This document shows, piece by piece, positions 37,419 through 48,443 of a stretch of DNA of 64,000 bases (within the stretch, counting starts at the first letter, position 1; every line of letters begins with the position of its first letter). The position numbers and the translations under genes were made by a program. The notes beneath the pieces are model-generated. The model did no database searches. It had not been told where the DNA came from and saw only the letters and a program-made list of their open reading frames with translations. Origin of the DNA: Datisca glomerata (taxonomy: Eukaryota > Streptophyta > Magnoliopsida > Cucurbitales > Datiscaceae); the NCBI GenBank assembly GCA_003255025.1, contig QANY01004083.1:32182-96181 (forward strand), in the 5' to 3' direction.

Positions 37419-40392
37419 TCTCTCTCCATCTCTCCCTCTCTCTCACTCACTCTGTCTGTCACTCACTCTTGTTCTCTCTCTCCCTCACTCACTCTCTCTT
37501 TCTCACTCACACTCTCGTTCTTTCACTCTCTCTCTCTAACTAACTCTATCTCTCTCTACCTCCATCACTTACTTTATTCTCTCTCTCCCCTCTCTCTCAC
37601 TCATTCTCTCTCCCTCACACTCTTAGTTACTCTCCCTTACTCTCTCCCCATCACTCTCTTTCTCTCTCTCTCCCTCTCCCTCGCTCATTTTCTCTGTCAC
37701 CCATTCTCTCTCTCTCTCTGTCTCCTTCCCTCACTCACTCTCTCTTTCACACTCACGTGTTTTCTCTCTCTCTCTCTCTCTTTCTCCCTCTCACTCTCAC
37801 TCTCTCCTCCTCTCTCTTACTCTCTCACTACAAAACTAACTTTCTCTCTCTTGCACTCTCTCTTTTTTCACTCTCTCTCACTCTTTCTCTATCCCTCTCT
37901 CACATACACACACTCTCTCTCACTCCTCCTTTTTCACTCTCTTTCTCCCTCACTCTCTCCCTATCACTTTCTCGCTCTCTCCGCTCACTCTCTCACTCTC
38001 TCTCTCTCTCTCTCTCTCGCTTACTAACTCGCTCTCTCTCTCATTCTGCCTCACTCCCTCCGCTCACTCACTCAGTCGTTCCCCATCACTCTCTCAGACT
38101 CGCTCTCTCTCTTTCACACTCTTTCTCTCCTTCACTCCCTCTTCCTCACAGTCTCTCTCTTTCTCACACACTCTCTCTCTTTATCTCTTTCTCCCTCTCT
38201 TCATCTCTCTCTCTCACACACACACACTCTCACTCTCTCTCTCTCACTCACTCTAACAATCACTCTCTCTCCCCCTCCCTTCCTCTTTCTCTTCAGTCAC
38301 TCTCTCTCTTTCTATCACTACTCACTTTCTCTCCCCCTCACTCACTCTCTCTCTCTCTTTCACGCTCTCTCTGTCACTCTCTCTCTCTCTTTTCCTTTAC
38401 TCTCTCGCTCTCTCCCCCTCTCCCTCCCCTTTTCTCTCTCTCTCACTCACACTTTCTCTCAATTTCTCTCTATCATTCTCAATCTCTCTCTCTCACTCAC
38501 TCTAACAATCACGCTCTCTCTCTCCTTCTCTCTCTCCCTCCCTCCCTCTCTCTCTTTCACTATCTCCCTCACTCACACTTTCTATCAATCTCTCTCTCTC
38601 TCTCTCTCACTCTAACAATCACTCTCTTCTTCTCTCTCCCCCTCACTCACTCACTCACTCTCTCTCTCCCTCACTCACTCTTTCTCTCCCTATCTCACTC
38701 TCCCTCTCTCACTCTCTCACTTCCTCTCTCTCTCTCATTCATCCTCTGTCTCTCACTCTCCCTCTCTCACTCTCTGCCTTCCTCTCTCTCCCTCATTCAC
38801 CCTTTTTCTCTTTCTCTCCCTCTCTCTCTCTCACACACACTCTCTCTCTCACTCACTTACTCACTCACTCACTCACCACTCACTCTCTGTCTCGGTCTCT
38901 CACTCACTCACTTTCTCCCTCTCCCTCATTCCCACACTCTCTCGCACTCACTCTCACACTCACTCACTTTCTCCCTCCCTCTCATTCCCACTCTCTCTCG
39001 CACTCACTCCCACACTTACTCACACTCTCTCTCTCCCTCATTTTCCCTCCCTCTCCCTCTTTCCCTCTCACTCACTCACACACACTCTCTCTAGTTCTCT
39101 CTCTCTGGCTCACTCACTCTCTCTATCTCTCTCACTGACAATCTTTTCCTTTCACTATCTCTCTCTCTCACTCACTCTCACTCTCTCTATCATTTACTCT
39201 CCCTCTCACTCCCTCTCTCTCTTTCACTCTCTCTCCCTCACTTTTTTCTCTCTATGCCTATCTCTCTCTCGGTCTCCCTTTCTCCCTCTCTCTCACTCAC
39301 TCTCTCTATCACTCATTCTATCTCTCTGTCTCTCACCTTCACTTACTCTCTCTATCACCTCACGTGTTTTCTCTCTCTCTCACTCCCCTTCACACACACA
39401 CTCTCTCTCACTCTCAATCTCTCCCTCTCCCTCGCCCTCTCTCTCTCTACACCTAACTCTCTCGCTCTCTCTCTCTCCCTCACTCTCTCACTCTCTCACA
39501 CTCCCTCCCCCTCTCTCTCCCCTTCGCCCTCTCTCTCTCATTATTACTCACTCTCTTTGTTTCACTCTCTCTCTCTAACTCACTCTCACAATCTCTATCT
39601 CCATCACTTACTTTGTTTCTTTCCCTCTCTTCCCCCCTCTCTTGCTCATTCTCTCTCTCCCCACTCTCTTTCACTCTCTCTCCCTTACTCTCTCCCCATC
39701 ACTCTCTTGCTTTCTTTCTCTCCATCTCTCCCTCTCTCTCCCTCACTCACACTCTCTCTCACTCACACTCTCTTTCTTACACTCTCTCTCTCTAACTAAC
39801 TCTCACCCTATCTACCTCCATCACTTACTTTATTCTCTCTCTCTCCCCCTCTCTCTCACCTCATTCTCTCTGTCCCTCACACTCTTTCACTCACTCTCCC
39901 TTACTCTCTCCCCATCACTCTCTTTCTCTCTCTCCCTCTCTCCCTCTCTCTCGCTCACTTTCTCTGTCACTCATTCTCTCTCTCTGTCTCCTTCCCTCAC
40001 TAACTCTCTCTTTCACACTCACGCGTTTTCTCTATCTCTCTCACTCTCCCTCACACACACTCTCTCTCACTCTCAATCTCTACCTCTTCCTATCCCTCGC
40101 TCTCTACCCCTCACTCTCTCGCACTCTCTCTCTCCCTTACTTAATCGCACTCTCTCCCCTTCTCTCCCCTTCGTTCTCTCTCTCTATTACTCACTCTTTC
40201 TTTCTTTCACCCTCTCTTTCTAACTCACTCTCACTCTCTTTATGTTCATCACTTACTCTATTTCTCTCTCTCCCCCTCTCTCTCACTCATTCTCTCTTTA
40301 ACTCTCTCTCCCTTCTCTCTCTTCCTCACTCTCTTACTCTCTCTCTCTCCATGTCTCCCTCTATCTTACTCACTCTGTCCCTCACTCACTCT
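37419..40392 (+). repeat. CT array with paralogous copies of the insertion-site flank
   Basis: The stretch 37419-37690 matches 39712-39940 (CTCCATCTCTCCCTC, CTAACTAACTCT, CCTCCATCACTTACTTTATT). CACGTGTTTTCTCTC lies at about 37755 and 39362, with CACGCGTTTTC at about 40020. CACTACAAAACTAAC at about 37829 has relatives at 43029 and 44776. CTAACAATCA words lie near 38258, 38508 and 38610. No gene is seen. Confidence 0.75.
39695..39730 (+). other. Paralogous empty site for the copia fragment
   Basis: CCCATCACTCTCTTGCTTTC runs straight into TTTCTCTCCATCTCTCCC here. At 37081-37435 the same two sides are separated by the 320-bp fragment. The alignable sequence continues for more than 100 bp on each side. 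Confidence 0.75.
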
Positions 40393-40888
40393 CTTGTCTC
40401 ACACTCTCTCTCTTTTAATCTGTCTCTCTCTTTCTCTATCTCCCACTCTCTCTTTCACAAACATACACACACACACAAACACACACACACACACTCTCAC
40501 TCACTCTTTCTCTCTCTAGCTCTCTCCCCCTCTTTCCTAGGGCTATTTCAATCTCCCTCTCCCTCTCTCCCTCTCCCTCTCTCTCTAGCTCACTCACACT
40601 CTCTCCCTCTCTCCATCTCTCTCTATTTCCCTCACTCACTTTCTCTCTCTCCCTCACTCTCTCCCCCTTTCTCTATTGCTCTCTCTCTCTCATTAACTCA
40701 CACTCTCCCTCCCTCACTCTCTCCCCTCACTCACTCGCTCTCTCCCCCTCACTCACTCACTCTCTCTCGCTCTCTCTCGCTCTCCTCTCTTTCACTCACT
40801 CTCTTGTCACACGTTCTCTCTCTCTCTCTCCCCTCTCACTCACTCTCTCTCAGTCTCTCTCTCCTCTCTCTCTCCTCTCTCACACACA

Positions 40889-40919
<31 letters not shown>

Positions 40920-41659
40920 TCACACTCTCTATTATCCCTCTCTCTCACTCTCCCTTTGTCTCGCTCTCTCTCTATCTCACTCCACCCCCTATCCCTCGCT
41001 CTCTCTCTCACTAACTTACACTCTCTCTCTCTTCCTCTCTCTCCACTCACTCCCTCGCTCTCTCCCCCTCACTCACTCACTCTGTCGCTCTCTTTACCTC
41101 TCTCTCTCTCTCTTACTCACTCTCCCTCACACACACTCTCTCTCACGCTATCCCTCTCTAACTCTCACTCTGTGTCACTCTCTCTCCCTCTCACTCTCTC
41201 TCTCACTCTCTCCCTCTCTCCCTTTCTCTCTCTCACACACACTCTCTCTCTTTCACTCTTTCACTCTCTCCCTCTCTCACTCTCTCTCCCTCGCTCTCTC
41301 TCTCTCTCTCTTTTTATCTCTCTCTCCCTACCTCTCTATCACTAGTCTCTCTCTCTCTCCCTAACTAACTCTTTCTCTCTCTCACTCAATCATTTTCCCT
41401 CTCTCTCTCTTTCTATCTCTATCTCTCTCTTTCTCTCTCTCATTAACTCACTCTCTCTCTCGCTCTCTCATCCACTCACTTTCTCCCTATATCTCATTCT
41501 CACTCTCACACTCACTCTCTCTCCTCGTTTCCCCCTCCCTCCCCCTCATTCTCTCTCACTCACACATACAGACTCTCTCTAATTTTCTCTCTCTCCCTGT
41601 GTGTCTCACTCTCTCTCTCTTCAAAGCTGTCTCTCTCTTTCTCTCTTTCCCACTCTCTA

Positions 41660-41714
<55 letters not shown>

Positions 41715-42335
41715 CTCTCTCTCTCACTCATTCTTTCTCTCTCTAGCTCTCTCCCCCTCTCTCCTAGGGCTATCTCAATCTCCCTCTCCCTCTCTCTCTA
41801 GCTCACTCACACTCTCTCCCTCTCTCCATCTCTCTCTATTTCCCTCTCTCCATCTCTCTCTATTTTCCTCACTCACTTTCTCTCTCTCCCTCACTCTCTC
41901 CCCCTTTCTCTATTGCTCTCTCTCTCATTAACTCACACACTCTCTCCCCTCACTCACTCGCTCTCTCCCCCTCACTCACTCACTTTCTCTCGCTCCCTCT
42001 CGCTCTCCTCTCTTTCACTCACTCTCTTTGTCACACATTCTCTCTCTCGCTCTCTCTCCCTCTCTCTCTTTCCCCCTAACTCACTCTCTCTCACACACAC
42101 ACACTCTCACTCTCTCTCACACACACACACTCTCTACTCTCCCTCTCTCTCACTCTCTCGTTGTCTCTCTCCCTCGCTCTCTCTATCTCACTCTCTCCCC
42201 ACACTCACTCGTTCTTTCTCTCACTAACATACACACACTCTCTCTTCCTCTCTCTCCACTCACTCCCTCACTCTCTCCCCCTCACTCACTCACTCTCTCA
42301 CTCTCTCTCCCTCTCTCTCTCTCTTACTCACTCTC
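40393..42335 (+). repeat. About 1.2-kb tandem repeat carrying CTAGGGCTAT
   Basis: The stretch 40393-41120 and 41603-42335 share, in order, CTCTCTCTTTTAATCTG-like sequence, a CA tract, CTAGCTCTCTCCCCCTC, CTAGGGCTAT, CTCCATCTCTCTCTATT, CTATTGCTCTCTC, CATTAACTCACAC and CTCTTCCTCTCTC (offset about 1210-1226). A later partial copy is at 43270-43540. The interval 41121-41602 holds part of the 35650-type copy. No gene is seen. Confidence 0.8.
41665..41711 (+). repeat. (CA)23 microsatellite
   Basis: An uninterrupted 47-base CA run. The matching tract at about 40455-40495 is broken by TACAC and AAACAC, so this one has been homogenised or expanded. Confidence 0.95.
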
Positions 42336-44945
42336 CCAGTCACTGTAACAATCACATTCACACTCTCTCTTTCCTTCTTTCGCTACCTCTCTCACTCCCT
42401 GTCTCTCTTTCACTCAATCTCTGTCTTACTCACTCACTCACTATCTTTCTCCCTCACTCACTCTTTCTCGCTCTATCACTCACTCTCTTTCTCTCTCTAT
42501 ATCTCTCTATCCCCTTTTCTCTCTCTTACTCTCCCTCGCACACTCTCGCCCTCCCTTTATATCTCTCTCAATCACCATCTTTCTCTCTCCCTCTCTCTCA
42601 CTATCTATCTCTCTCTCTCTCTCACTCTCACTCACTCACGCCCCCCACTCTATCTCTCGCTCTCTCACTCACTCACTTTCTCCCTCTCACTCATTCCCAC
42701 TCTTTCTCACTCACTCACTCACTCTCTCTCCCTCTTTTCCCTCCCTCCCCTCTCTTTCTCTCTCACTCACTCACACACACATACACACTCTCTCTCTCTC
42801 ATTTAATCTCTCTCTCTCTCACACACTCTCTTTCTCTTTCTCGCTCACACACACACACACACTCCTTGTCACCCAATCTTTGTCTCTCTATCTCTCTCCC
42901 TCCCTCACTCTCTCTCTCACTCTCTCTCTCACTCTCTCTCTCACTCACTCTGTCTCGCTCTGTCTCTTTATCTCTCTCTCTTTCTCTTTCTCTCTCTCGC
43001 TCTCTCCTCCTCTCTCTTGCTCTCTCTCACTACGAAGCTACCTTTCTCTCTCTTGCACTTTCTTTTTTTTTTCACTCTCTCTCTCACTCTTTCTCTCTCC
43101 CTCTCTCTCACACACACACACTCTCTCTCTCTCACTCCTCCTTTTTCACTCTCTTTCTCCCTCACTCTCTCCCCATCACTTTCTCGCTATCTCCCCACAC
43201 TCACTCTCTCTCTTTCACTCTCTCTCTCCTCTCTCTCTCACACTCTCTCTCACACTCTCTCTCCCTCACACTTTCTCTTTCTCTCACTCTCTCTTTCTCT
43301 CTCACACACACAAACACTCATACTCTCTACTCTCCCTCTCTCTCACTCTCTCGTTGTCTCTCTCTCTCACTCTCTATCTAACTCTCTCCCCCTATCCCTC
43401 GCTCTCTCTCTCACTAACTTACACACACTCTCTCTTCCTCTCTCTCTCCACTCACTCCCTCGCTCTCTTCCCCTCACTCACTCACTCTCTCACTCTCTCT
43501 CCCTCTTTCTCTCTCTTACTCACTCTCCCTGTCACTCACTCTCTCTCCCTCACTCACTCTCTCTCTCACTCACTCTCTCCCTCTCATCTCTTTCTCCCAC
43601 TCTTTCTCTCTCACACTCTCTCTCCCTCACACTCTTTCTCTCTTTCACATTATCTCTCTCTCACTCTCACTCTCTATCACCCTTCCCTCTCACTCTCTCT
43701 CCCCGCTCTCTCTCACTCTCTCCCTTTCTCTCTCTCTGACACACACTCTCTCTCTTTCACTTTCTCCCTCTCTCACTCTCTCTCCCTCGCTCTCTCTATC
43801 TCTCTCTCTTTTTATCTCTTTCTCCCTGTCTCTCTCTCTCTCACTCCCTCTAACAATCACTCTCTCTCCCTCCCTTCCCCTCTCTCTATCATTACTCTCT
43901 CTCCCTCACTAACTCTTTCTCTCTCTCTCACTCACTCACTTTCCCACTCTCTCTCTCTCTCTCTCTCTATTTCTCTCTCTATCTCGCTCTTCCCCCTTTC
44001 CCTCTCTCAGTCTCTCTCTTTCCCCCACTCTCCCGCTCTCTCCCCCTTTCTCTCCCATTCTCTCTCTCTCACTCTCTCTCTCTCTGTCAATCTCACTCTC
44101 TCTTCTCAGTCACTCTAACAATCACAAACTCTCTCTCCCTTTGCTACTTTCTCTCCCTCCCTCCCTCCCTCTCACTCTTTCACTCAATCTCTCTCTCTCT
44201 CTTTCTTACTCACTCACTCTCTCTCCCTCACTCACTCTATCTCACTCTGTCACTCACTCTCTTTCTCTCTCTATATCTCTCTCTCCCCTTTTCTCTCTCT
44301 CTCCCTCTCACACTCTCGCCCTCCCTCTATAACTCTCTCAATCAACCTCTTTCAATCTCCCTCTCTCTCACTATCTCTCTCTCTTTCTCTCTCACTCTCA
44401 CTCACTCACCCCCCACTCTGTCTCTCGCTCTCTAACTCACTCACTTTCTCCCTCTCGCTCATTCCCACTCTCTCTCACTCACTCACTCACTCACTCACTC
44501 TCTCCCTCCCTCTTTTTCCCTCCCTCCCCTCTCTTTCTCTCTCAGTCACTCACACACACACACTCTCTCTCATTTAATCTCTCTCTCTCTCTCTTTCTCG
44601 CTCACACACACACACTCTCCTTGTCACCCATTCTTTGTCTCTCTCTCTCTCTCTTTCCCTCCCTCACACTCTCTCTCACTCTCTCTCTCAATCACTCTCT
44701 CTCGCTCTGTCTCTTCATCTCTCTCTCTTTCTCTTTCTCACTCTCGCTCTCCCCTCCTCTCTCTTGCTCTCTCTCACTACGAAACTAACTTTCTCTCTCT
44801 TGCACTCTCTCTTTTTTTCACTCTCTCTCACTCTTTCTCTCTCCCTCTCTCACACACACACACACACTCTCTTTCACTCCTTTCTCACTCTCTTTCTCCC
44901 TCACTCTCTCCCCATCACTTTCTCGCTATCTCCCCACATTCTCTC
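42336..44945 (+). repeat. About 1.75-kb duplicated unit (42340-43200 and 44110-44945)
   Basis: Both copies hold TAACAATCACA, CTCTATATCTCTCT, CACTCTCGCCCTCC, CATTTAATCTCTC, CCTTGTCACCCA, CTACGAARCTA (43031 and 44778, offset 1747), a T run, and CGCTATCTCCCCACA at the end. The stretch between, 43200-44110, holds a partial copy of the preceding 1.2-kb unit and the copy of 36013-36305. No gene is seen. Confidence 0.85.
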
Positions 44946-45590
44946 TCTCTCTCTTTCTGCCTCACTCTCTCCGCTCACTCACTCACTCGTTCCCCGTCAC
45001 TCTCTCACACTCACTCACACTCTCTCTCTCCCCCTCTCTCGCTCTCTCCCCATCTCTCTCGCTCTCTCTATCACTAACTCCCCGTCTCTCTGTGGCTCTC
45101 TCCCCTGACCCTCTCACTCTCACTCACTCTCACTCTCTCTCCCCCACTCTCTATCTCTACTCTCTGTCTCTCCTTCACACACTATTTCTCTCTCATTCCC
45201 TCTCTCACTCACTCTCCCTCTCACTCTCTCTCCTTCTCCCTCTCTCTCTCTATCTCTCTCTCACTCTCACTCTCTCCCTCTCTCTATCTCTACTCACACG
45301 CTCTCTCTCTCTCTCCGTCACACACTCTCCTCTCACTCACTCTCTCTCTCTATCTCTCTCTCCCTCCTTTCTTTCTCGCACACTCTCTCTCTTTCCTCAC
45401 TCTCTCACTCTCTCTCCCCCTCTCCACCCTTCTTTCTCTCTCTCTCACTCTCTCTCTCTCTCTGTCACGCTCACACACTCTCTCTCACTCACTCTAACAA
45501 TCAATCTCTCTCTCTCCTTCTCTCTTTCTCCTTCTCTCGTTCCCCCTTTCTCTCTCGCTCTCTCTATCACTAACTCCTCCTCTCTCTAGC
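44946..45590 (+). repeat. CT array, transition to the distal family
   Basis: CATCACTAACTCC-type words and CGCTCTCTCC words become frequent here, and CTAACAATCA occurs at about 45495. CA tracts are few and short from here on. No gene is seen. Confidence 0.7.
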
Positions 45591-46654
45591 TCTCTCCTCT
45601 CACTCTCTCGCTCTTTACCTCTCACTCACTTACTCTCTCGCTCTCTCTCCCTCACTAACTCACTTTCATTCTCTCTCCCTCTCTCCCCTCACTAACGCAC
45701 ACTCTCTCGCTCTCTCCTTCTCGCTCTCTCCGTCTTTCACTCTTTCGCTCTCTCCCTTTCACTCTCTCTCGCTCTCTCCCTCATAATCTCTCTCTCTCTC
45801 TTTCTCTCTCTCTCATTCTCTCCCTCTCTCTCTCTATCAATAACTCACACTCTCTCTCCCTCACTTTCACGCCTCTCTCTCGCTCTCTCCCCCTCACTCA
45901 CTCTCTCTCTGTCTCTCACTCTAACAATCACACACACACACTCTCTCACCCTCACTCACTCATTCTCTCTCACTCACTCACTGTCTTTCTCTCTCAGTCT
46001 TTCTCCCCCTCTCTCACTCACCCTTTCTCTCTATCAGTAACTTAGACTCACTCTCTCCCTCACTCTCTCCCCTCACTCTCTCGCTCTCTCCCCCTCACTC
46101 ACTCACTCTCTCGCTCTTTCGCTCTCTTCCCCCACTCACACACTCACTCTCTCGGTCTCTCTCTCACTCTCTATCTCGCTCTCTCTCACTCACTCTCTCT
46201 GTCACTCATTCTCTCTGTCTCTCTCCCTCACACACTCTCTCACTCTCATTTTCTCTCTTTCTCCCTCTCTCATTCTCTCTTTCTCTCTCTCGCTCTTTCC
46301 TCCGCTCTCTCATGCTCTCTCTCTATCACTGACTCAATCTCTCACTCTCTCTCCTTCTCTTTCTCTCTTTCTCTCTCTTTCGCTCTCTCCCCCTCTCTCT
46401 CTTTCGCTCTCTCCCCCCTCTCTCTCTCGCTCTCTCCCCCTCTCTCTCTCCCTCTCTCCCCATCACTTAATCACTTTCACTCACTCTCGCTCTCTCCCCC
46501 TCACTCACTCACTCTCTCGCTCTCTCACTCTCTCTCTCCTCCACTCTCCCTCTCACGCTCTCTATCTCTCTTTCTTTCTCTCGCTCGCTCTCTCCCTCTC
46601 TCTCTTTGTCGTTCTGTCCTTCCCTCTCTCGCTCTCTCTCTCTCACTCTCTCTG

Positions 46655-46685
<31 letters not shown>

Positions 46686-47960
46686 TTTCTCTCTATCTCT
46701 CACTCTCTCCCTCACTTTCTCGCTATCTCTCTATCACTAACTCCCACTTTCTCCCCTCACTCTCTCCCGTCACTTTCTTGCTCTCTCCCCCTCACTCACT
46801 CTCTCTCTCTCTCTCACTCTAACAATCACACTTTCTCACTCTTTCTTTATCTCACTCACTTTCTTGTTCTCTCCCTTCACTTTCACTCTCTCTAGCTCTC
46901 TCCCCTCAGCCTCTCTCTCTCACTCTCACTCTCTCTCTCACACTCTCACCCTGTCTTTCTCCCTCACTCACTCTTTCTCTCTCTCACTCACTCTCTTTCT
47001 CTCTCTCACTCTCGCTCTCTCCCTCTCTCCCCCCAATTCTCCCTCTCACTCACACACACACACTCTCTCTCTCCCTCTCTCACTCTTTCCCACTCTCTCG
47101 CTCTCTCTCTCTATCACTATTTCCCCTTCTCTCTAGCTCTCTGCCCTCACTCTCTCGCTCTCTCCCCCTCACTAACTCACTTTCATTCTCTCTCGCTCTC
47201 TCCCACTCACTAACTTACTCTCTCACTCTCTCACTCTCTCTCTCACCCACTCGCCCTTTCTCACTCTGTTGCTCTCTCCTTCTCACTCTCTGTCGCTCTC
47301 TCCCTCTTTCACTCTTTCGCTCTCTCCCTTTCACTCTCAATCGTTCTCTCCCTCTTTCACTCTTTCGCTCTCTCCCTTTCACTCTCTGTCGCTCTCTCTC
47401 TCAATTTCTCTATCTCTTTCTCTCTCTCTCTCGCTCTCTCCCTCTCTCTCTCCTCTCACTCTCTCGCTCTTTACCTCTCACTCACTTACTCTCTCGCTCT
47501 CTCCCTCACTAACTCACTTTCATTCTCTCTCCCTCTCTCCCCTCACTAACGCACACTCTCTCGCTCTCTCCTTCTCGCTCTCTCCGTCTTTCACTCTTTC
47601 GCTCTCTCCCTTTCACTCTCTCTCGCTCTCTCCCTCATAATCTCTCTCTCTCTCTTTCTCTCTCTCTCATTCTCTCCCTCTCTCTCTCTATCAATAACTC
47701 ACACTCTCTCTCCCTCACTTTCACGCCTCTCTCTCGCTCTCTCCCCCTCACTCACTCTCTCTCTGTCTCTCACTCTAACAATCACACACACACACTCTCT
47801 CACCCTCACTCACTCATTCTCTCTCACTCACTCACTGTCTTTCTCTCTCTGTCTTTCTCCCCCTCTCTCACTCACCCTTTCTCTCTATCAGTAACTTACA
47901 CTCACTCTCTCCCTCACTCTCTCCCCTCACTCTCTCGCTCTCTCCCCTCACTCTGTCGCT
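45591..47960 (+). repeat. Distal-family array with 1855-bp spaced duplication
   Basis: The stretch 45601-46098 is repeated at 47457-47953 (CTCTTTACCTCTCACTC at 45611 and 47467; CTAACAATCA at 45921 and 47775), nearly unchanged. Between them 46840-46870 (TTTATCTCACTCACTTTCTT) has relatives near 52660, 55790 and 57303. A local tandem of CACTCTTTCGCTCTCTCCCT lies at about 47305-47385. No gene is seen. Confidence 0.8.
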
Positions 47961-48412
47961 CTCTCTCTCAATTTCTCTATCTCTTTCTCACTCTCTCTCG
48001 CTCTCTCCCTCTCTCTCTCGCTCTCTCCCTCTCTCTCTCGCTCTCCCTCTCTATCACTAACTCACACTCTCTCTCCCTGACTCTCTCCCCCCTCTCTCTC
48101 GCTCTCTCCCCCTCACTCACTCTAACAATCAGACATTCTCTCTCTCTCTCTCACTCACTCTTTCTCTCTCACTCACTCTATGTATTTCTCTCTCTCTGGC
48201 TTGCTCGCTCCCCCCTCTCTCTCACTCTCTCTTTCATTATCACTATCTTACACACTCTCTCTCCCCTCAATGTCTCACTCTCTCCCCCTCACTCACTCTC
48301 TCGTTCTCGCTCCCTCACTCACTCATTCTCTGTCTCTCTCGCTCTCTCCCCCCACTCACTCACTCTCTCTCTCACTCTCTCTCTATCTAGCTCTCTGTCT
48401 CTCTCTCTCACA

Positions 48413-48443
<31 letters not shown>

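Noticed and set aside
37287..38027. + strand frame starting in the complex island and continuing into the satellite
   Set aside because: It begins at a GTG inside the antisense of the copia fragment and its later part is satellite. The meaningful reading of the island is on the other strand.
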